Shown one piece after another: positions 44,624-54,280 of a stretch of 64,000 bases of DNA. The notes beneath the pieces were generated by a model, which was not told the DNA's origin, searched no databases, and worked only from the letters and a program-made list of their open reading frames with translations. Source of the stretch: Actinoplanes sandaracinus (GTDB lineage: Bacteria > Actinomycetota > Actinomycetes > Mycobacteriales > Micromonosporaceae); NCBI RefSeq assembly GCF_030009775.1, contig NZ_JASCTH010000011.1:124001-188000 (forward strand), in the 5' to 3' direction. The position numbers and the translations under genes are program-made. How positions within the stretch are numbered: position 1 is the first letter of the stretch; every line of letters starts with the position of its first letter.

Positions 44624-45418
44624 TCAGGCGGTTGCGGACTCCCCTCCGGACAGCGCCTCCGCCACGTTGCGCGCGGCGGCGGTGAGTTTCGCCCGGACCA
44701 CCCGTGCCGAGGTGAGCATCTCGGCGGCCGGCATCGAGCAGGCCAGGACGAGCCGCCGCTCCATGTCGCGGTCGGCGACCACCACCACGGCGGCGGACGC
44801 CAGGCCCTGCCGGAACTGGCCCATCTCGATCTGCATGCCGCGCCGCTCGCCGGCGGCCAGGTCGGCTTCGAGAGCCTCGGGCGTGGTGAGGGTGGCCGGG
44901 GTGAATGCCCGCATCCCGTAGTCACGCAGATAGCGCGACCGCTGGTCGGGGGTGAGCGTCGCGAGCAACGCCTTGCCCAGTGCGGTGGCGTGTCCGCCCT
45001 CGTCGAAACCGGGCGCCACGTCGTCCATGAACGGGGACCGGGCGCCTTCGGCCGAGGCGGTGACGGCTATCCGTCCGCCGACGAACCTGCCGAGGTAGTG
45101 GCTGTATCCACTGTCGACAGCCGCCCGGCGCAGCGCCTCGCCGACCGCGGGCGGGCCGCGGAAGGCGGAGACCAGCTCACGGTACCGATCGGCGATCTCC
45201 AGGCCGACGATGTATGTGCCGTCTTCACGACGGATCACGTAGCCCTCGTAGGCGAGGGTCCGCACGAGGTGGTACGTCGTCGCGACGGTCAGTTCGCATC
45301 GTCGTGCGATCTGCTTCACGGTGAGTCCACGCGGTGCCCGACCCACCGATTCCAGCACGCGCAGGGCACGCGACACGCTCCGGATGAGATCTGACGGCTC
45401 CGCTAGGGGGTCACGCAC
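44624..45418 (-). CDS. IclR-family transcriptional regulator
   Basis: 264 residues. The winged helix-turn-helix (GLTVKQIARRCELTVATTYHLV) is near residues 30-55, and the IclR effector domain follows (about 85-255). GTG 45418 is set by GGAGG 5 nt upstream. It is divergent from the MFS permease gene, which it may control. Confidence 0.88.
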   Translation of the reverse strand: MRDPLAEPSDLIRSVSRALRVLESVGRAPRGLTVKQIARRCELTVATTYHLVRTLAYEGYVIRREDGTYIVGLEIADRYRELVSAFRGPPAVGEALRRAAVDSGYSHYLGRFVGGRIAVTASAEGARSPFMDDVAPGFDEGGHATALGKALLATLTPDQRSRYLRDYGMRAFTPATLTTPEALEADLAAGERRGMQIEMGQFRQGLASAAVVVVADRDMERRLVLACSMPAAEMLTSARVVRAKLTAAARNVAEALSGGESATA

Positions 45419-45558
45419 AGCTACCTCCGTGGCCAGGGACTTACACCATATGAACAATCAGCTCCCGGGGGAATGCCAAACAGAAGTGGATCACGGTCGA
45501 TTTACACAGCGCGTGTGATCGATGGAACTGTCCGCATCGAGAGGTCGCCGGAACGGCC

Positions 45559-45564
45559 TACTCT
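45559..45564 (+). promoter_or_regulatory. Candidate -10 (TACTCT) of the MFS gene
   Basis: TACTCT ends 8 nt before ATG 45572; no ribosome binding site is seen. Confidence 0.4.
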
Positions 45565-45571
45565 GCGTCCG

Positions 45572-46756
45572 ATGCGCGACCCCGGCACAGAACCCGACAC
45601 CACCGGCTCCACCAGCACAAACGCGGTCCGGGCAACGGGTGGCGCCCTTACCACGACGATCTCTGTTTCGATACCCGTCTTCCTGGTCGGCGGTCTCGCC
45701 GTTCAGGTCGGCGACGAACTCGGCTTCTCGCCGGCCGGGCTCGGACTGGTGGTCTCCACCTACTTCGGAGTGAGCGCGCTCGCCTCCATCCCGGCCGGGA
45801 CGCTCGTCGAGCGCCACGGCGCCACCCGGACCGCCCGGATCGCCCTCGGGCTCGCCGCCACGGTCCTGATCGGCATCGCGGTCGGGGCACGGTCGCTGTG
45901 GACGCTGACGGCGATCCTGGCGCTCGGCGCCGCCGCCAACGCCATGGGGCAACTGGCGAGCAACACCAGCCTGTCCCGGCACGTTCCGGTGCACCGGCAA
46001 GGCCTCACCTTCGGCATCAAACAGGCCGCCATCCCGGTCGCCACGGTCCTCGCCGGCGCGGCCGTACCCGCACTGGCCCTCACCCTGGGATGGCGCTGGG
46101 CCTTCGTCCTGGCCGGGCTGCTGGCCGCCGCCACCATTCCGCTCGTGCCACGCGAGATCGCACACCGGCGTCACCGCCCGGAACCCGGCCGGGCCACCGG
46201 CCCTCTGATGGTCCTCGGCATCGCCAGCACCCTGGCGGCGGGGTCGGCCAACGCGCTCAGCACCTTCGTCGTCTCGTCCGCCGTCGAGCGCGGCATCATG
46301 CCCGGCCCGGCCGGTCTCGTGCTCACCCTCGGCGGCGCGATCTGCGGTCTGGCCCGGATATACGGTGGCTGGCAGGCCGACCTCCGCCCGGAACGGCAGG
46401 TCAGCGTGATCGCCGCGCTGCTCGTCACCGGCGCCGCCGGACTCGCCCTGTTGGCCGTGCCGGGCACTCCGGCCCTCGTGGCCGGGGTCGTTCTCGGCTT
46501 CGGATTCGGCTGGGCCTGGCCCGGCCTGATGAATTTCGCCGTGGTCCGGCTGCACCCGCAGGCGCCGGCCGCGGCCACCTCGATCACGCAGACCGGCGTT
46601 TACGCGGGCGGCTGCATCGGGCCGATCGGGCTCGGCGCGATCGCCCACACCGCCGGTTACCCCGCGATGTGGGTGACGGCGGCGGTCGCCATGCTCGGCG
46701 CCGCCACCCTGATGCTGGCCGGCAGCCGGATCCTCAGCCGGTCCGGTCGGCGATGA
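45572..46756 (+). CDS. MFS permease
   Basis: 394 residues with 12 predicted membrane helices and the loop 2-3 motif GTLVERHGATRTAR. The substrate is unknown. ATG 45572 is chosen over an in-frame ATG 99 nt upstream, which would add a non-conserved tail across the promoter. It overlaps the convergent prenyl synthase gene by 23 bp. Confidence 0.85.
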   Translation: MRDPGTEPDTTGSTSTNAVRATGGALTTTISVSIPVFLVGGLAVQVGDELGFSPAGLGLVVSTYFGVSALASIPAGTLVERHGATRTARIALGLAATVLIGIAVGARSLWTLTAILALGAAANAMGQLASNTSLSRHVPVHRQGLTFGIKQAAIPVATVLAGAAVPALALTLGWRWAFVLAGLLAAATIPLVPREIAHRRHRPEPGRATGPLMVLGIASTLAAGSANALSTFVVSSAVERGIMPGPAGLVLTLGGAICGLARIYGGWQADLRPERQVSVIAALLVTGAAGLALLAVPGTPALVAGVVLGFGFGWAWPGLMNFAVVRLHPQAPAAATSITQTGVYAGGCIGPIGLGAIAHTAGYPAMWVTAAVAMLGAATLMLAGSRILSRSGRR

Positions 46757-47816
46757 AGTCGCAGAGCGCCTCCATCGTGCGCCTCGCCTCGCCCTCGGGA
46801 AGCGGCGCCAGACGGGCCCGGGCCTCCTCGGCATAGCTACGGACGGTCTCTCGCGCCCGCTTCATCGCCGCCGACTCACGCAGCAGCGTGAGCGCCTCGG
46901 CGTGCAGCGCGTCGTCGGTGATCGGGCCGGCCGACAGCAGCTCCCGCAGGCGGGCCGCGGAGGCGTCGATGTCGTCACCGGCCAGCGCGTAGAGCACCGG
47001 CAGCGTCGCAACGCCCTCACGCAGATCGGTGCCGGGCGTCTTGCCTGACTGCACCGACTCGCTGGCGATGTCGAGCAGGTCGTCGGAGAGCTGGAAGGCG
47101 ATGCCGATGGTCTCGCCGTAGCCCGCCAGCGCTTCCACGAACTCCGGGCGCGCCCCGGAGAAGAGGCCGCCGAAGCGGGCCGCGGTGGCGATCAGGGAAG
47201 CCGTCTTCTCGGTGATGACGTGCAGGTAGTGCTCGATCGGGTCGGTGCCACGCGGGCCCACCGTCTCAGCGATCTGCCCGTGCACCAGGCGTGCGAACGT
47301 CTGCGCCTGCAGGCGGACCGCCTCGGTGCCGAGAGTCGCCGCAAGGTCGGCGGCCTGGGCGAAGAGATAGTCACCGACCAGGATCGCCACCGAGTTGCCC
47401 CAGCGCGCGTTCGCGCTCGGCGCCCCACGCCGGACGAGAGCCTCATCCATCACATCGTCGTGGTAGAGCGTCGCCAGGTGGGTCAACTCCACCACGTTGG
47501 CCGCAGCGACGATCTTGGGCGACGATGGATCACCGAACTGCGACCCCAACGCGACGAGCAGCGGCCGGAACCGCTTGCCCCCGGCGTCGGCCAGATGCCG
47601 CGCGGCCTCGGCCACCAGGGGATCGGCGCTGGCCACACAGTCTCGCAGCGCGACCTCTACAGCGGCCAGCGTCGCCGACACCGACTCGTCCATCGCGGGA
47701 TCGACGTCGAGGCCCAGCGATGACAGCGCCAGATCGCGCAGCGCGGACTCACTCAGCGTCGACTCACTCAGCGTCGAATCGCGCAGCGCCGACTCGCTCG
47801 AATCACCGGTGCTCAC
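46734..47816 (-). CDS. Long-chain polyprenyl diphosphate synthase
   Basis: 360 residues. First Asp-rich motif DDVMD (120-124), second DDLLD, with GGKRFRP and GDYLFAQA. The residue five before the first Asp is Ala, which in this family allows long products (hepta- to nonaprenyl). It likely makes the menaquinone side chain, the electron acceptor of the complex I encoded upstream. GTG 47816 or 47819 is the start; the ribosome binding site is weak. The N-terminus (8-30) is a Ser/Leu/Glu repeat encoded by 15-bp tandem repeats. Confidence 0.9.
   Translation of the reverse strand: MSTGDSSESALRDSTLSESTLSESALRDLALSSLGLDVDPAMDESVSATLAAVEVALRDCVASADPLVAEAARHLADAGGKRFRPLLVALGSQFGDPSSPKIVAAANVVELTHLATLYHDDVMDEALVRRGAPSANARWGNSVAILVGDYLFAQAADLAATLGTEAVRLQAQTFARLVHGQIAETVGPRGTDPIEHYLHVITEKTASLIATAARFGGLFSGARPEFVEALAGYGETIGIAFQLSDDLLDIASESVQSGKTPGTDLREGVATLPVLYALAGDDIDASAARLRELLSAGPITDDALHAEALTLLRESAAMKRARETVRSYAEEARARLAPLPEGEARRTMEALCDFIADRTG
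47731..47800 (-). repeat. 15-bp tandem repeats in the prenyl synthase 5' region
   Basis: GACTCACTCAGCGTC occurs twice exactly (47746-47760, 47761-47775) and is flanked by degenerate copies. They encode a pentapeptide repeat (ESALRD/STLSE type) before the conserved domain. Confidence 0.75.
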
Positions 47817-48151
47817 CACGCTTTCACGATGCCATACCGGTCTGACGCTTTCAGTCCCAGGGTGGCACGCGACAAGATCAAAAATCCGACACCTGGGGTA
47901 CGGCCCACGAAGGCGCCCGTGCCTCCCGGTCCGGGCGGCCGCCACACCGGCACGCCCCATCGCCGCCGGCTCATGCGATGGCGGCCGCAGGTTCGCCCCG
48001 AGCCACCGTGACCGGCAGGAGCAGGCGGCAGAAATCGGTCATCCGACTCGCGGATAGTCCAGGTAGGACCCCGGCCGCCGACCGTCCTCGACGCCAGGAG
48101 CCCCGGCCGTGGCCGGGGCTCCTGGACTGATCAGTTTCGAACTGGACACGG
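47817..48151. other. Region between nuoN and the prenyl synthase gene
   Basis: 335 bp holding the nuo terminator and presumably the prenyl synthase promoter. No gene is seen. Confidence 0.55.
48094..48125 (-). terminator. Terminator of the nuo operon
   Basis: A 15-bp perfect stem, CCAGGAGCCCCGGCC and its complement, with a minimal loop, 27 nt after the nuoN stop. Confidence 0.82.
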
Positions 48152-49684
48152 TCAGCGGACGAACTGTGCCGCCTCGCGCGTCAGCTCGATCAGCGGCGCC
48201 GGGGCCACGCCCAGTCCCACCGTCACGAGCAGGCCCAGCGCCAGCACCGCCGAGGTCAGGAAACCGGGGATGGAGACCGCGGGCGTCGACTCCCCCGGCT
48301 CTGACAGCCACATCAGCACGACGACCCGCAGGTACGGGAACGCCAGCAGCATGCTGGTCACCACACCGAAGATCACGAGCCAGGTCTGCCCGCCTTCGAA
48401 AGCCGCGCCGAAGACCGCGAACTTACTGGTGAAGCCGCTGGTCAGCGGGATACCCGCGAAGGCGAGCAGGATGAGGGTGAAGACGCCGGCGAGCAGTGGG
48501 CTCTTCCGGCCGATCCCGGCCCAGCGCGACAGGTGGGTCGCCTCGCCGTCCGAGTCACGCACCAGGCTGATGATCGCGAACGCGGCGAGCACCGAGAACC
48601 CGTACGCCACCAGGTAGAACATCGTGCTGCTCAGGCCCTCGTCGTTGAGCGCGAGGACACCGACCATCAGATAACCCGCGTTGGCGATCGACGAGTAGGC
48701 CAGCAGGCGCTTCAGATCGGTCTGGGTGACCGCCAGGATCGCGCCGGTGAACATGGTGAGCACCGCGATCGACCCGAGGACCGGCTGGAAGTCCCAGCGC
48801 ACCCCCTCGAACGCCACGTAGAGCACCCGCAGCAGGGCCCCGAACGCGGCGACCTTGGTGCAGGCCGCCATGAACGCGGTGACCGGTGTCGGCGCGCCCT
48901 GATAGACGTCCGGCGTCCAGACGTGGAACGGCGCCAGCGCGGCCTTGAAGAGCAGACCGATCGCGACCATGCCCAGCCCCACGTAGAGCAGCACCTGGCT
49001 GCGCTGCGGGTTGGCGACCGCGTCGTGCACCACGCTGAGCTGGATCCCGCCGGCGAACCCGTAGATGAAGGCGACACCGAACAGGAAGAACGCCGAGGCG
49101 TACGAGCCGAGCAGGAAGTACTTGAGCGCGGCCTCCTGGCTGAGCAGGCGCCGGCGACGGGCCAGCGCGCACAGCAGGTAGAGCGGCAGCGAGAAGACCT
49201 CCAGCGCCACGAACATGGTGAGCAGGTCGTTCGCGGCGACGAACAGGAGCATCCCGCCGAGCGCGAAGGTGGCCAGCGGGTAGACCTCGGTGGCGCCGGG
49301 CTGGCCGCCGGCCTGCTTCATGTCCTTCTGCGAGCCGACGGTGACCGCGGCCTGCGAGACGAACACGCCGCCCCGCTCGATCGAGCGCTCGCCGATCAGC
49401 AGCATGGACACCCCGCCGAGCACCAGGATCGAGCCCTGCAGGAAGAGCGTCGGCCCGTCGACGGCGACCGCGCCACCGATGGTGATCGTGCGGGTGCCAC
49501 GCTCCATGATCACCGCGACCAGCGCCGCCACGATGGCGAGCAGCGACAGTGAGAGCTGGGCGATGTTCCGGGCCCGGCGCGGGACCAGCACCTCGAGCAG
49601 AACCCCGGCGCAAGCCGCGCCGAACAGGATCAACATCGGCAGCAGGGCCGCGTAGTCGATCGGGGGCAGTTTCAACGGTTCCAT
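48152..49684 (-). CDS. nuoN: NADH-quinone oxidoreductase subunit N
   Basis: 510 residues with 13-14 membrane helices. It is an antiporter-like proton channel subunit with KAALAPFHVWTPDVYQGAPTPVTAF (signature Lys/His line) in the middle. ATG 49684 lies 2 nt after the nuoM stop. Last gene of the nuo operon. Confidence 0.95.
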   Translation of the reverse strand: MEPLKLPPIDYAALLPMLILFGAACAGVLLEVLVPRRARNIAQLSLSLLAIVAALVAVIMERGTRTITIGGAVAVDGPTLFLQGSILVLGGVSMLLIGERSIERGGVFVSQAAVTVGSQKDMKQAGGQPGATEVYPLATFALGGMLLFVAANDLLTMFVALEVFSLPLYLLCALARRRRLLSQEAALKYFLLGSYASAFFLFGVAFIYGFAGGIQLSVVHDAVANPQRSQVLLYVGLGMVAIGLLFKAALAPFHVWTPDVYQGAPTPVTAFMAACTKVAAFGALLRVLYVAFEGVRWDFQPVLGSIAVLTMFTGAILAVTQTDLKRLLAYSSIANAGYLMVGVLALNDEGLSSTMFYLVAYGFSVLAAFAIISLVRDSDGEATHLSRWAGIGRKSPLLAGVFTLILLAFAGIPLTSGFTSKFAVFGAAFEGGQTWLVIFGVVTSMLLAFPYLRVVVLMWLSEPGESTPAVSIPGFLTSAVLALGLLVTVGLGVAPAPLIELTREAAQFVR

Positions 49685-49686
49685 GG

Positions 49687-51228
49687 TCAGCCGCCCACCT
49701 TTCCGCCGGCCTCCACCGTGGGGACCGGGTCCTTCGCGCCGACGTCCTGCATCGTCGCCTGCACCGCGGGGTTGATCACGTCGATGACCGGCTTCGGGTA
49801 GAAGCCGAGTACCAGCAGGAGCACGATCAGCGGGGCGACGACCGCCTTCTCCCGCAGGGTGATGTCCTTCGACATGGCGGGCAGTTCGGCGAGAGCCGGG
49901 TTGAGCGTGCCCTGGGTGGTCCGCTGGATCATCCACAGCACGTACGCGGCGGCCAGCACGATGCCGATGGTCGCCACCACGGCGTAGCCCTTGTTCGTGC
50001 TGAACGTGCCGATCAGGACGAGGAACTCGCTGACGAACGGTGCGGTGCCGGGCAGCGCCAGCGAGGCGAGACCGGCGAAGAACAGCACCCCGGCCAGCAC
50101 CGGAACCAGCTTCCCGGCCCCACCGAAGTCACTGACCAGTGAGGATCCGCGCCGGGCCACGAACATGCCGACCACGATGAACAGCAGGCCGGTGGCCAGC
50201 CCGTGGTTGACCATGTAGAGCACCGCGCCGGTGCCCGCCTGCGTGGTGAAGGCGAAGATGCCGATGCCGATGAAGCCGAAGTGCGCGATCGACGTGTACG
50301 ACACCAGCCGCTTCAGGTCGTTCTGGCCCACCGCGAGCAGTGCCGCGTAGATGATGCCGATCACGGCCAGGATCATGGCCGTCGGCGCGAACCAGCGCGA
50401 CGCCTCGGGGAAGAGCGAGAGGCAGTAACGCAGGATGCCGAACGTGCCGACCTTGTCCATCACACCGACGAGCAGCGCGGCGGCGCCCGCCGGAGCGGCG
50501 CCACCGGAGTCCGGCAGCCAGGTGTGGAACGGGAAGAACGGCGCCTTGATCGCGAACGCCACGAAGAAGCCGAGGAACAGCCATCGGGCGGTGTTCTGGT
50601 CGATCGCCGCGGTCGACTTCGCGAGTTCGGTGAAGTCGAAGGTGTGCCCGCCGAGCACCCACAGCCCGATCACGGAGGCCAGCATGAAGAGGCCGCCGAC
50701 CAGGCTGTAGAGGAAAAACTTGACGGCCGCGTACTGCTTCTGGCCGCTGCCGAACGACCCGATGATGAAGTACATCGGAATCAGCATGATCTCGAAGAAC
50801 ACGTAGAACAGGAAGACGTCCGCCGCGGCGAAGACCCCGATCATCGTGAACTCGAAGGACAGCAGCAGCGCGAAGTAGGCCGGCGCCGAGCGGGTGCTCT
50901 GGTCGACGTCGTTCCAGGACGCCAGGATGACGACCGGGAACAGGATCGCGATCAGCATCAGCATGACGAGCGCGATGCCGTCGGCGGCGAAGGTGAAGTT
51001 CGCCCCCCACGCCGGGATCCAGGTGTAGGACTCGCGGAACTGGAACCGGTCGCCGTCGATGGTGAAGGCGGCCCACATGAAGACGCTGAGCACCAGTACG
51101 ACCAGCGACCAGCCCAGTGCGACCAGCTTGGCCAACTGCGCCTTGCTGCGCGGGATGAAGGCCACCACCGCCGCTCCCACCAACGGCAGGAGCGTCAGGA
51201 TGGACAGGAACGGGAAGTCAGCGAACAT
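49687..51228 (-). CDS. nuoM: NADH-quinone oxidoreductase subunit M
   Basis: 513 residues, 13-14 helices. Antiporter-like proton pump subunit with FHTWLPDSGGAAPAGAAALL. ATG 51228 has GGAGG 7 nt upstream, which excludes a longer frame into the nuoL-nuoM gap. Confidence 0.95.
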   Translation of the reverse strand: MFADFPFLSILTLLPLVGAAVVAFIPRSKAQLAKLVALGWSLVVLVLSVFMWAAFTIDGDRFQFRESYTWIPAWGANFTFAADGIALVMLMLIAILFPVVILASWNDVDQSTRSAPAYFALLLSFEFTMIGVFAAADVFLFYVFFEIMLIPMYFIIGSFGSGQKQYAAVKFFLYSLVGGLFMLASVIGLWVLGGHTFDFTELAKSTAAIDQNTARWLFLGFFVAFAIKAPFFPFHTWLPDSGGAAPAGAAALLVGVMDKVGTFGILRYCLSLFPEASRWFAPTAMILAVIGIIYAALLAVGQNDLKRLVSYTSIAHFGFIGIGIFAFTTQAGTGAVLYMVNHGLATGLLFIVVGMFVARRGSSLVSDFGGAGKLVPVLAGVLFFAGLASLALPGTAPFVSEFLVLIGTFSTNKGYAVVATIGIVLAAAYVLWMIQRTTQGTLNPALAELPAMSKDITLREKAVVAPLIVLLLVLGFYPKPVIDVINPAVQATMQDVGAKDPVPTVEAGGKVGG

Positions 51229-51291
51229 TATTCGGCCTCCGAACGTCCGCAAGTCGCCGGCCGCCGTGGCGACCGGACCGAATGATGTTCG

Positions 51292-53229
51292 TCACGCCAA
51301 CCACCCCAGCTGGATCGCGAGGAAGGCGCCGACCACGAGCATGGCGCCGGTGAGCATCGACAGGGCGTACGATCGCACGAATCCGGTCTGAAGCCGCCGC
51401 AGCCTGCCGGACCCACCGCCCACCCCGGCCGCAAGGCCGTTGACCAGGCCGTCGATCCCCCGGTTGTCGAGGAAGACGAGCGCCCGGGTGAGGTAGATGC
51501 CGGGCCGTTCGAAGACGGCCTCGTTGAAGGCGTCGGTGTAGAGGTTGCGGCGTGCCGCGGTGACCAGCACACCGGCCGGCTGCGGCTCCGTCGCCGTTCC
51601 GTTCCGGAACAGCGCCCAGGCCAGGCCCGCCCCGAGGACCGTGACCAGCAGCGACAGAACGGTGACGATCGTGTGGCCGCTGTCGCCCAGCACGCCGTGC
51701 GGCGCGGCCTGTTGCTCGCCGAAGACGGGGGTCAGCCAGTTCGGCACGCTGGTGCTCATCAGGAAACCGGCGCCGACCGAGCCGGCCGCCAGCAGGATCA
51801 GCGGAATCGTCATGATCGCCGGTGACTCGTGCGGGTGCTGGTTGTCCTCGGTCCAGCGGGCCGGACCGTGGAAGGTCAGCACGAAGAGCCGGGTCATGTA
51901 GAACGCGGTCAGACCGGCGCCGAGCAGCGCCGCCGTCCCGAACACCCAGCCCTGCCAGGCCACCTCCCGCTCGAAGGCGGCCGCGATGATCGGCTCCTTG
52001 GAGAAGAAGCCGGACAGCGGCGGGATGCCGATGATCGCCAGCCAGCCGGTCGCGAAGGTGAAGTAGGTGATCTTCATGTGCTTGCGCAGACCACCGAACC
52101 TGCGGATGTCGACCTGGTCGTGCATGCCGTGCATGACCGAGCCGGCCCCGAGGAACATGTTGGCCTTGAAGAAGCCGTGCGCCAGCAGGTGGATGATGGC
52201 CAGGGCGTACGCCCCGCCGCCGAGCCCGACGCCGAGGAACATGTAACCGATCTGGCTGACGGTCGACCAGGCCAGGACACGCTTGATGTCGTCCTTGGCC
52301 GCGCCGATGAGGCAGCCCATCAGCAGGGTCAGCGCGCCGACGCTCACCACGATCAGCTGCAGCGTGGTGTTCGCCGAGAAGATCGGGTTGGACCGGGCGA
52401 TCAGGTAGACGCCGGCGGTGACCATGGTCGCCGCGTGGATGAGCGCGGAGACCGGGGTCGGGCCCTCCATCGCGTCCGGGAGCCAGGCCTGCAACGGGAA
52501 CTGGCCGGACTTGCCGCACGCGCCGAGCAGGAGCAGCACACCCATCACCAGGATCGTCCCGGCGGCGAGCGAGTCGACCCCGTTGAAGACCTCGTCGTAC
52601 TGGGTGCTGCCGAGCTCGGTGAACATCAGGAAGATGCCGATGGCCAGGCCGGCGTCGCCGACCCGGTTCATCAGGAACGCCTTCTTGCCGGCGGTGGCCG
52701 CCGACGGTTTGGTGTACCAGAACGAGATCAGCAGGTAGGACGCCAGGCCGACGCCTTCCCAGCCGAAGTACAGCATCACGTAGTTGTTGCCCAGGACCAG
52801 CAGCAACATCGCCGAGACGAAGAGGTTGAAGTAGGCGAAGAACTTCCGCCGGCCTGGATCGTGCTCCATGTACCCGACCGCGTACAGGTGGATCAGCGAT
52901 CCGACGCCGGTGATCAGCAGCACGAAGACGCCGGCCAGCGGGTCGAAGAGCAGGCCGAAGTCGACGTTGAGGCGGCCGACCACGATGAAGTCCCAGAGGC
53001 TCAACTCGGCCGAGCGGCGCTCGGGGTCGAGACCGGAGAGATTGAGGAAGAAGATCAGCCCGAGTACGAACGAGGCGGCGACCGAGGCGACACCGAGCCA
53101 GTGGCCCCATTTGTCGGCCCGTTTGCCCAGCAGCAGCAGGATCGCCGCGCTGGCCAGCGGGATGGCCACGAGCAACCAGATGTTGCTCAACACTCCCGTC
53201 GCGGGGGCGAACTCCACAGCAAGATCCAC
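51292..53229 (-). CDS. nuoL: NADH-quinone oxidoreductase subunit L
   Basis: 645 residues: 14 antiporter-like helices, then the amphipathic lateral helix and last membrane segment typical of NuoL. Motifs: YFGWEGVGLASYLLI, FPLQAWLPDAMEGPTPVSALIHAATMV (in part). Distal proton pump of complex I. GTG 53229 lies 11 nt after nuoK. Confidence 0.95.
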   Translation of the reverse strand: MDLAVEFAPATGVLSNIWLLVAIPLASAAILLLLGKRADKWGHWLGVASVAASFVLGLIFFLNLSGLDPERRSAELSLWDFIVVGRLNVDFGLLFDPLAGVFVLLITGVGSLIHLYAVGYMEHDPGRRKFFAYFNLFVSAMLLLVLGNNYVMLYFGWEGVGLASYLLISFWYTKPSAATAGKKAFLMNRVGDAGLAIGIFLMFTELGSTQYDEVFNGVDSLAAGTILVMGVLLLLGACGKSGQFPLQAWLPDAMEGPTPVSALIHAATMVTAGVYLIARSNPIFSANTTLQLIVVSVGALTLLMGCLIGAAKDDIKRVLAWSTVSQIGYMFLGVGLGGGAYALAIIHLLAHGFFKANMFLGAGSVMHGMHDQVDIRRFGGLRKHMKITYFTFATGWLAIIGIPPLSGFFSKEPIIAAAFEREVAWQGWVFGTAALLGAGLTAFYMTRLFVLTFHGPARWTEDNQHPHESPAIMTIPLILLAAGSVGAGFLMSTSVPNWLTPVFGEQQAAPHGVLGDSGHTIVTVLSLLVTVLGAGLAWALFRNGTATEPQPAGVLVTAARRNLYTDAFNEAVFERPGIYLTRALVFLDNRGIDGLVNGLAAGVGGGSGRLRRLQTGFVRSYALSMLTGAMLVVGAFLAIQLGWLA

Positions 53230-53240
53230 GTGAAGGCCCT

Positions 53241-53540
53241 TCAGTACTTGAGGAGGTTCGCGTCGTCAACGCTCGCCGAGCGCCGCGTACGGAAGATCGA
53301 CATGATGATGGCGAGACCGACCACGACCTCGGCAGCCGCGACGACCATCACGAAGAACGAGATGATCTGGCCGTCCAGGCCGCCGTTGATCCGGCTGAAA
53401 GTGATCAGCGCCAGGTTCGCCGCGTTCAGCATCAGCTCGATGCACATGAACAGGACGATCGCGTTGCGGCGGACCAGCACCCCGGAGGCTCCGATGGTGA
53501 AGAGGATCGCCGCCAGCACCAGGTAGTAGTCAGGCGTCAC
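53241..53540 (-). CDS. nuoK: NADH-quinone oxidoreductase subunit K
   Basis: 99 residues, three helices with the conserved membrane Glu in FMCIELMLNAANL. GTG 53540 overlaps the nuoJ stop by 4 nt. Confidence 0.95.
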   Translation of the reverse strand: MTPDYYLVLAAILFTIGASGVLVRRNAIVLFMCIELMLNAANLALITFSRINGGLDGQIISFFVMVVAAAEVVVGLAIIMSIFRTRRSASVDDANLLKY

Positions 53541-54280
53541 TTCTCAGTCCCCTTCGGCGCGACCTCGGACGGGGTCAACTCGCGAACCGGAAGGATCGGC
53601 GAGATGCTCCGCTCGGCGCCGTTGCCGTCCGGCAGGCGGCCGGGCGCGGCCACCGACATGGTGTTCGCGTAGACGCCGGGACCGGCCTTCGCGCCGGGGT
53701 AGTTGCCCGGGCGGAAGCGTTCCTTCATCCGGGTCACCTGGTCACGCTTGTCCTCCTGCGCCTTCTCCACGTGGGCGAGGATCATGGCGCCGACCGCGGC
53801 CGTGATGAGCAGGGCCGAGGTCACCTCGAAGGCGAAGACGTACCGGGTGAACAGGAGCGCGGCCAGGCCCTCGACGTTGCCGTTCTGGTTTGCCGCGTCG
53901 AGGCCGATCACGGTGTTGTTGCCGAGGGAGCGTGCCAGGCCGGTGCCGATCAGGGCGGCGAAGCCGACGCCCAGCACGATCGCGGCGATCCGCTGGCCAC
54001 GCAGGGTCTCGATCAGCGAGTCCGACGCGTCCCGGCCGACCAGCATCAGCACGAACAGGAACAGCATCATGATCGCGCCGGTGTAGACGATGATCTGGAC
54101 GAAGCCCAGGAACGGCGCTGAGTTGATCACGTAGAAGAACCCGAGGTTCAGCATCGTGAGGACCAGCCAGAGCGCGGAGTGCACCGCGTTGCGGGCCAGC
54201 ACCATGCCGAGCCCCCCGATCACCGCGAGCGGTCCGAGGATCCAGAAGGCGACCTGTTCGCCGGTGGAGACGGCCCCCAT
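53537..54280 (-). CDS. nuoJ: NADH-quinone oxidoreductase subunit J
   Basis: 247 residues: five helices (about 1-165) and a hydrophilic C-terminal tail of about 80 residues, longer than in E. coli NuoJ. ATG 54280 overlaps the nuoI stop (TGATG). Confidence 0.93.
   Translation of the reverse strand: MGAVSTGEQVAFWILGPLAVIGGLGMVLARNAVHSALWLVLTMLNLGFFYVINSAPFLGFVQIIVYTGAIMMLFLFVLMLVGRDASDSLIETLRGQRIAAIVLGVGFAALIGTGLARSLGNNTVIGLDAANQNGNVEGLAALLFTRYVFAFEVTSALLITAAVGAMILAHVEKAQEDKRDQVTRMKERFRPGNYPGAKAGPGVYANTMSVAAPGRLPDGNGAERSISPILPVRELTPSEVAPKGTEK

Noticed and set aside
45510..45535. CACA-GCGCG-TGTG inverted repeat in the IclR/MFS region as operator
   Set aside because: The arms are only 4 bp and the flanks do not pair in register.
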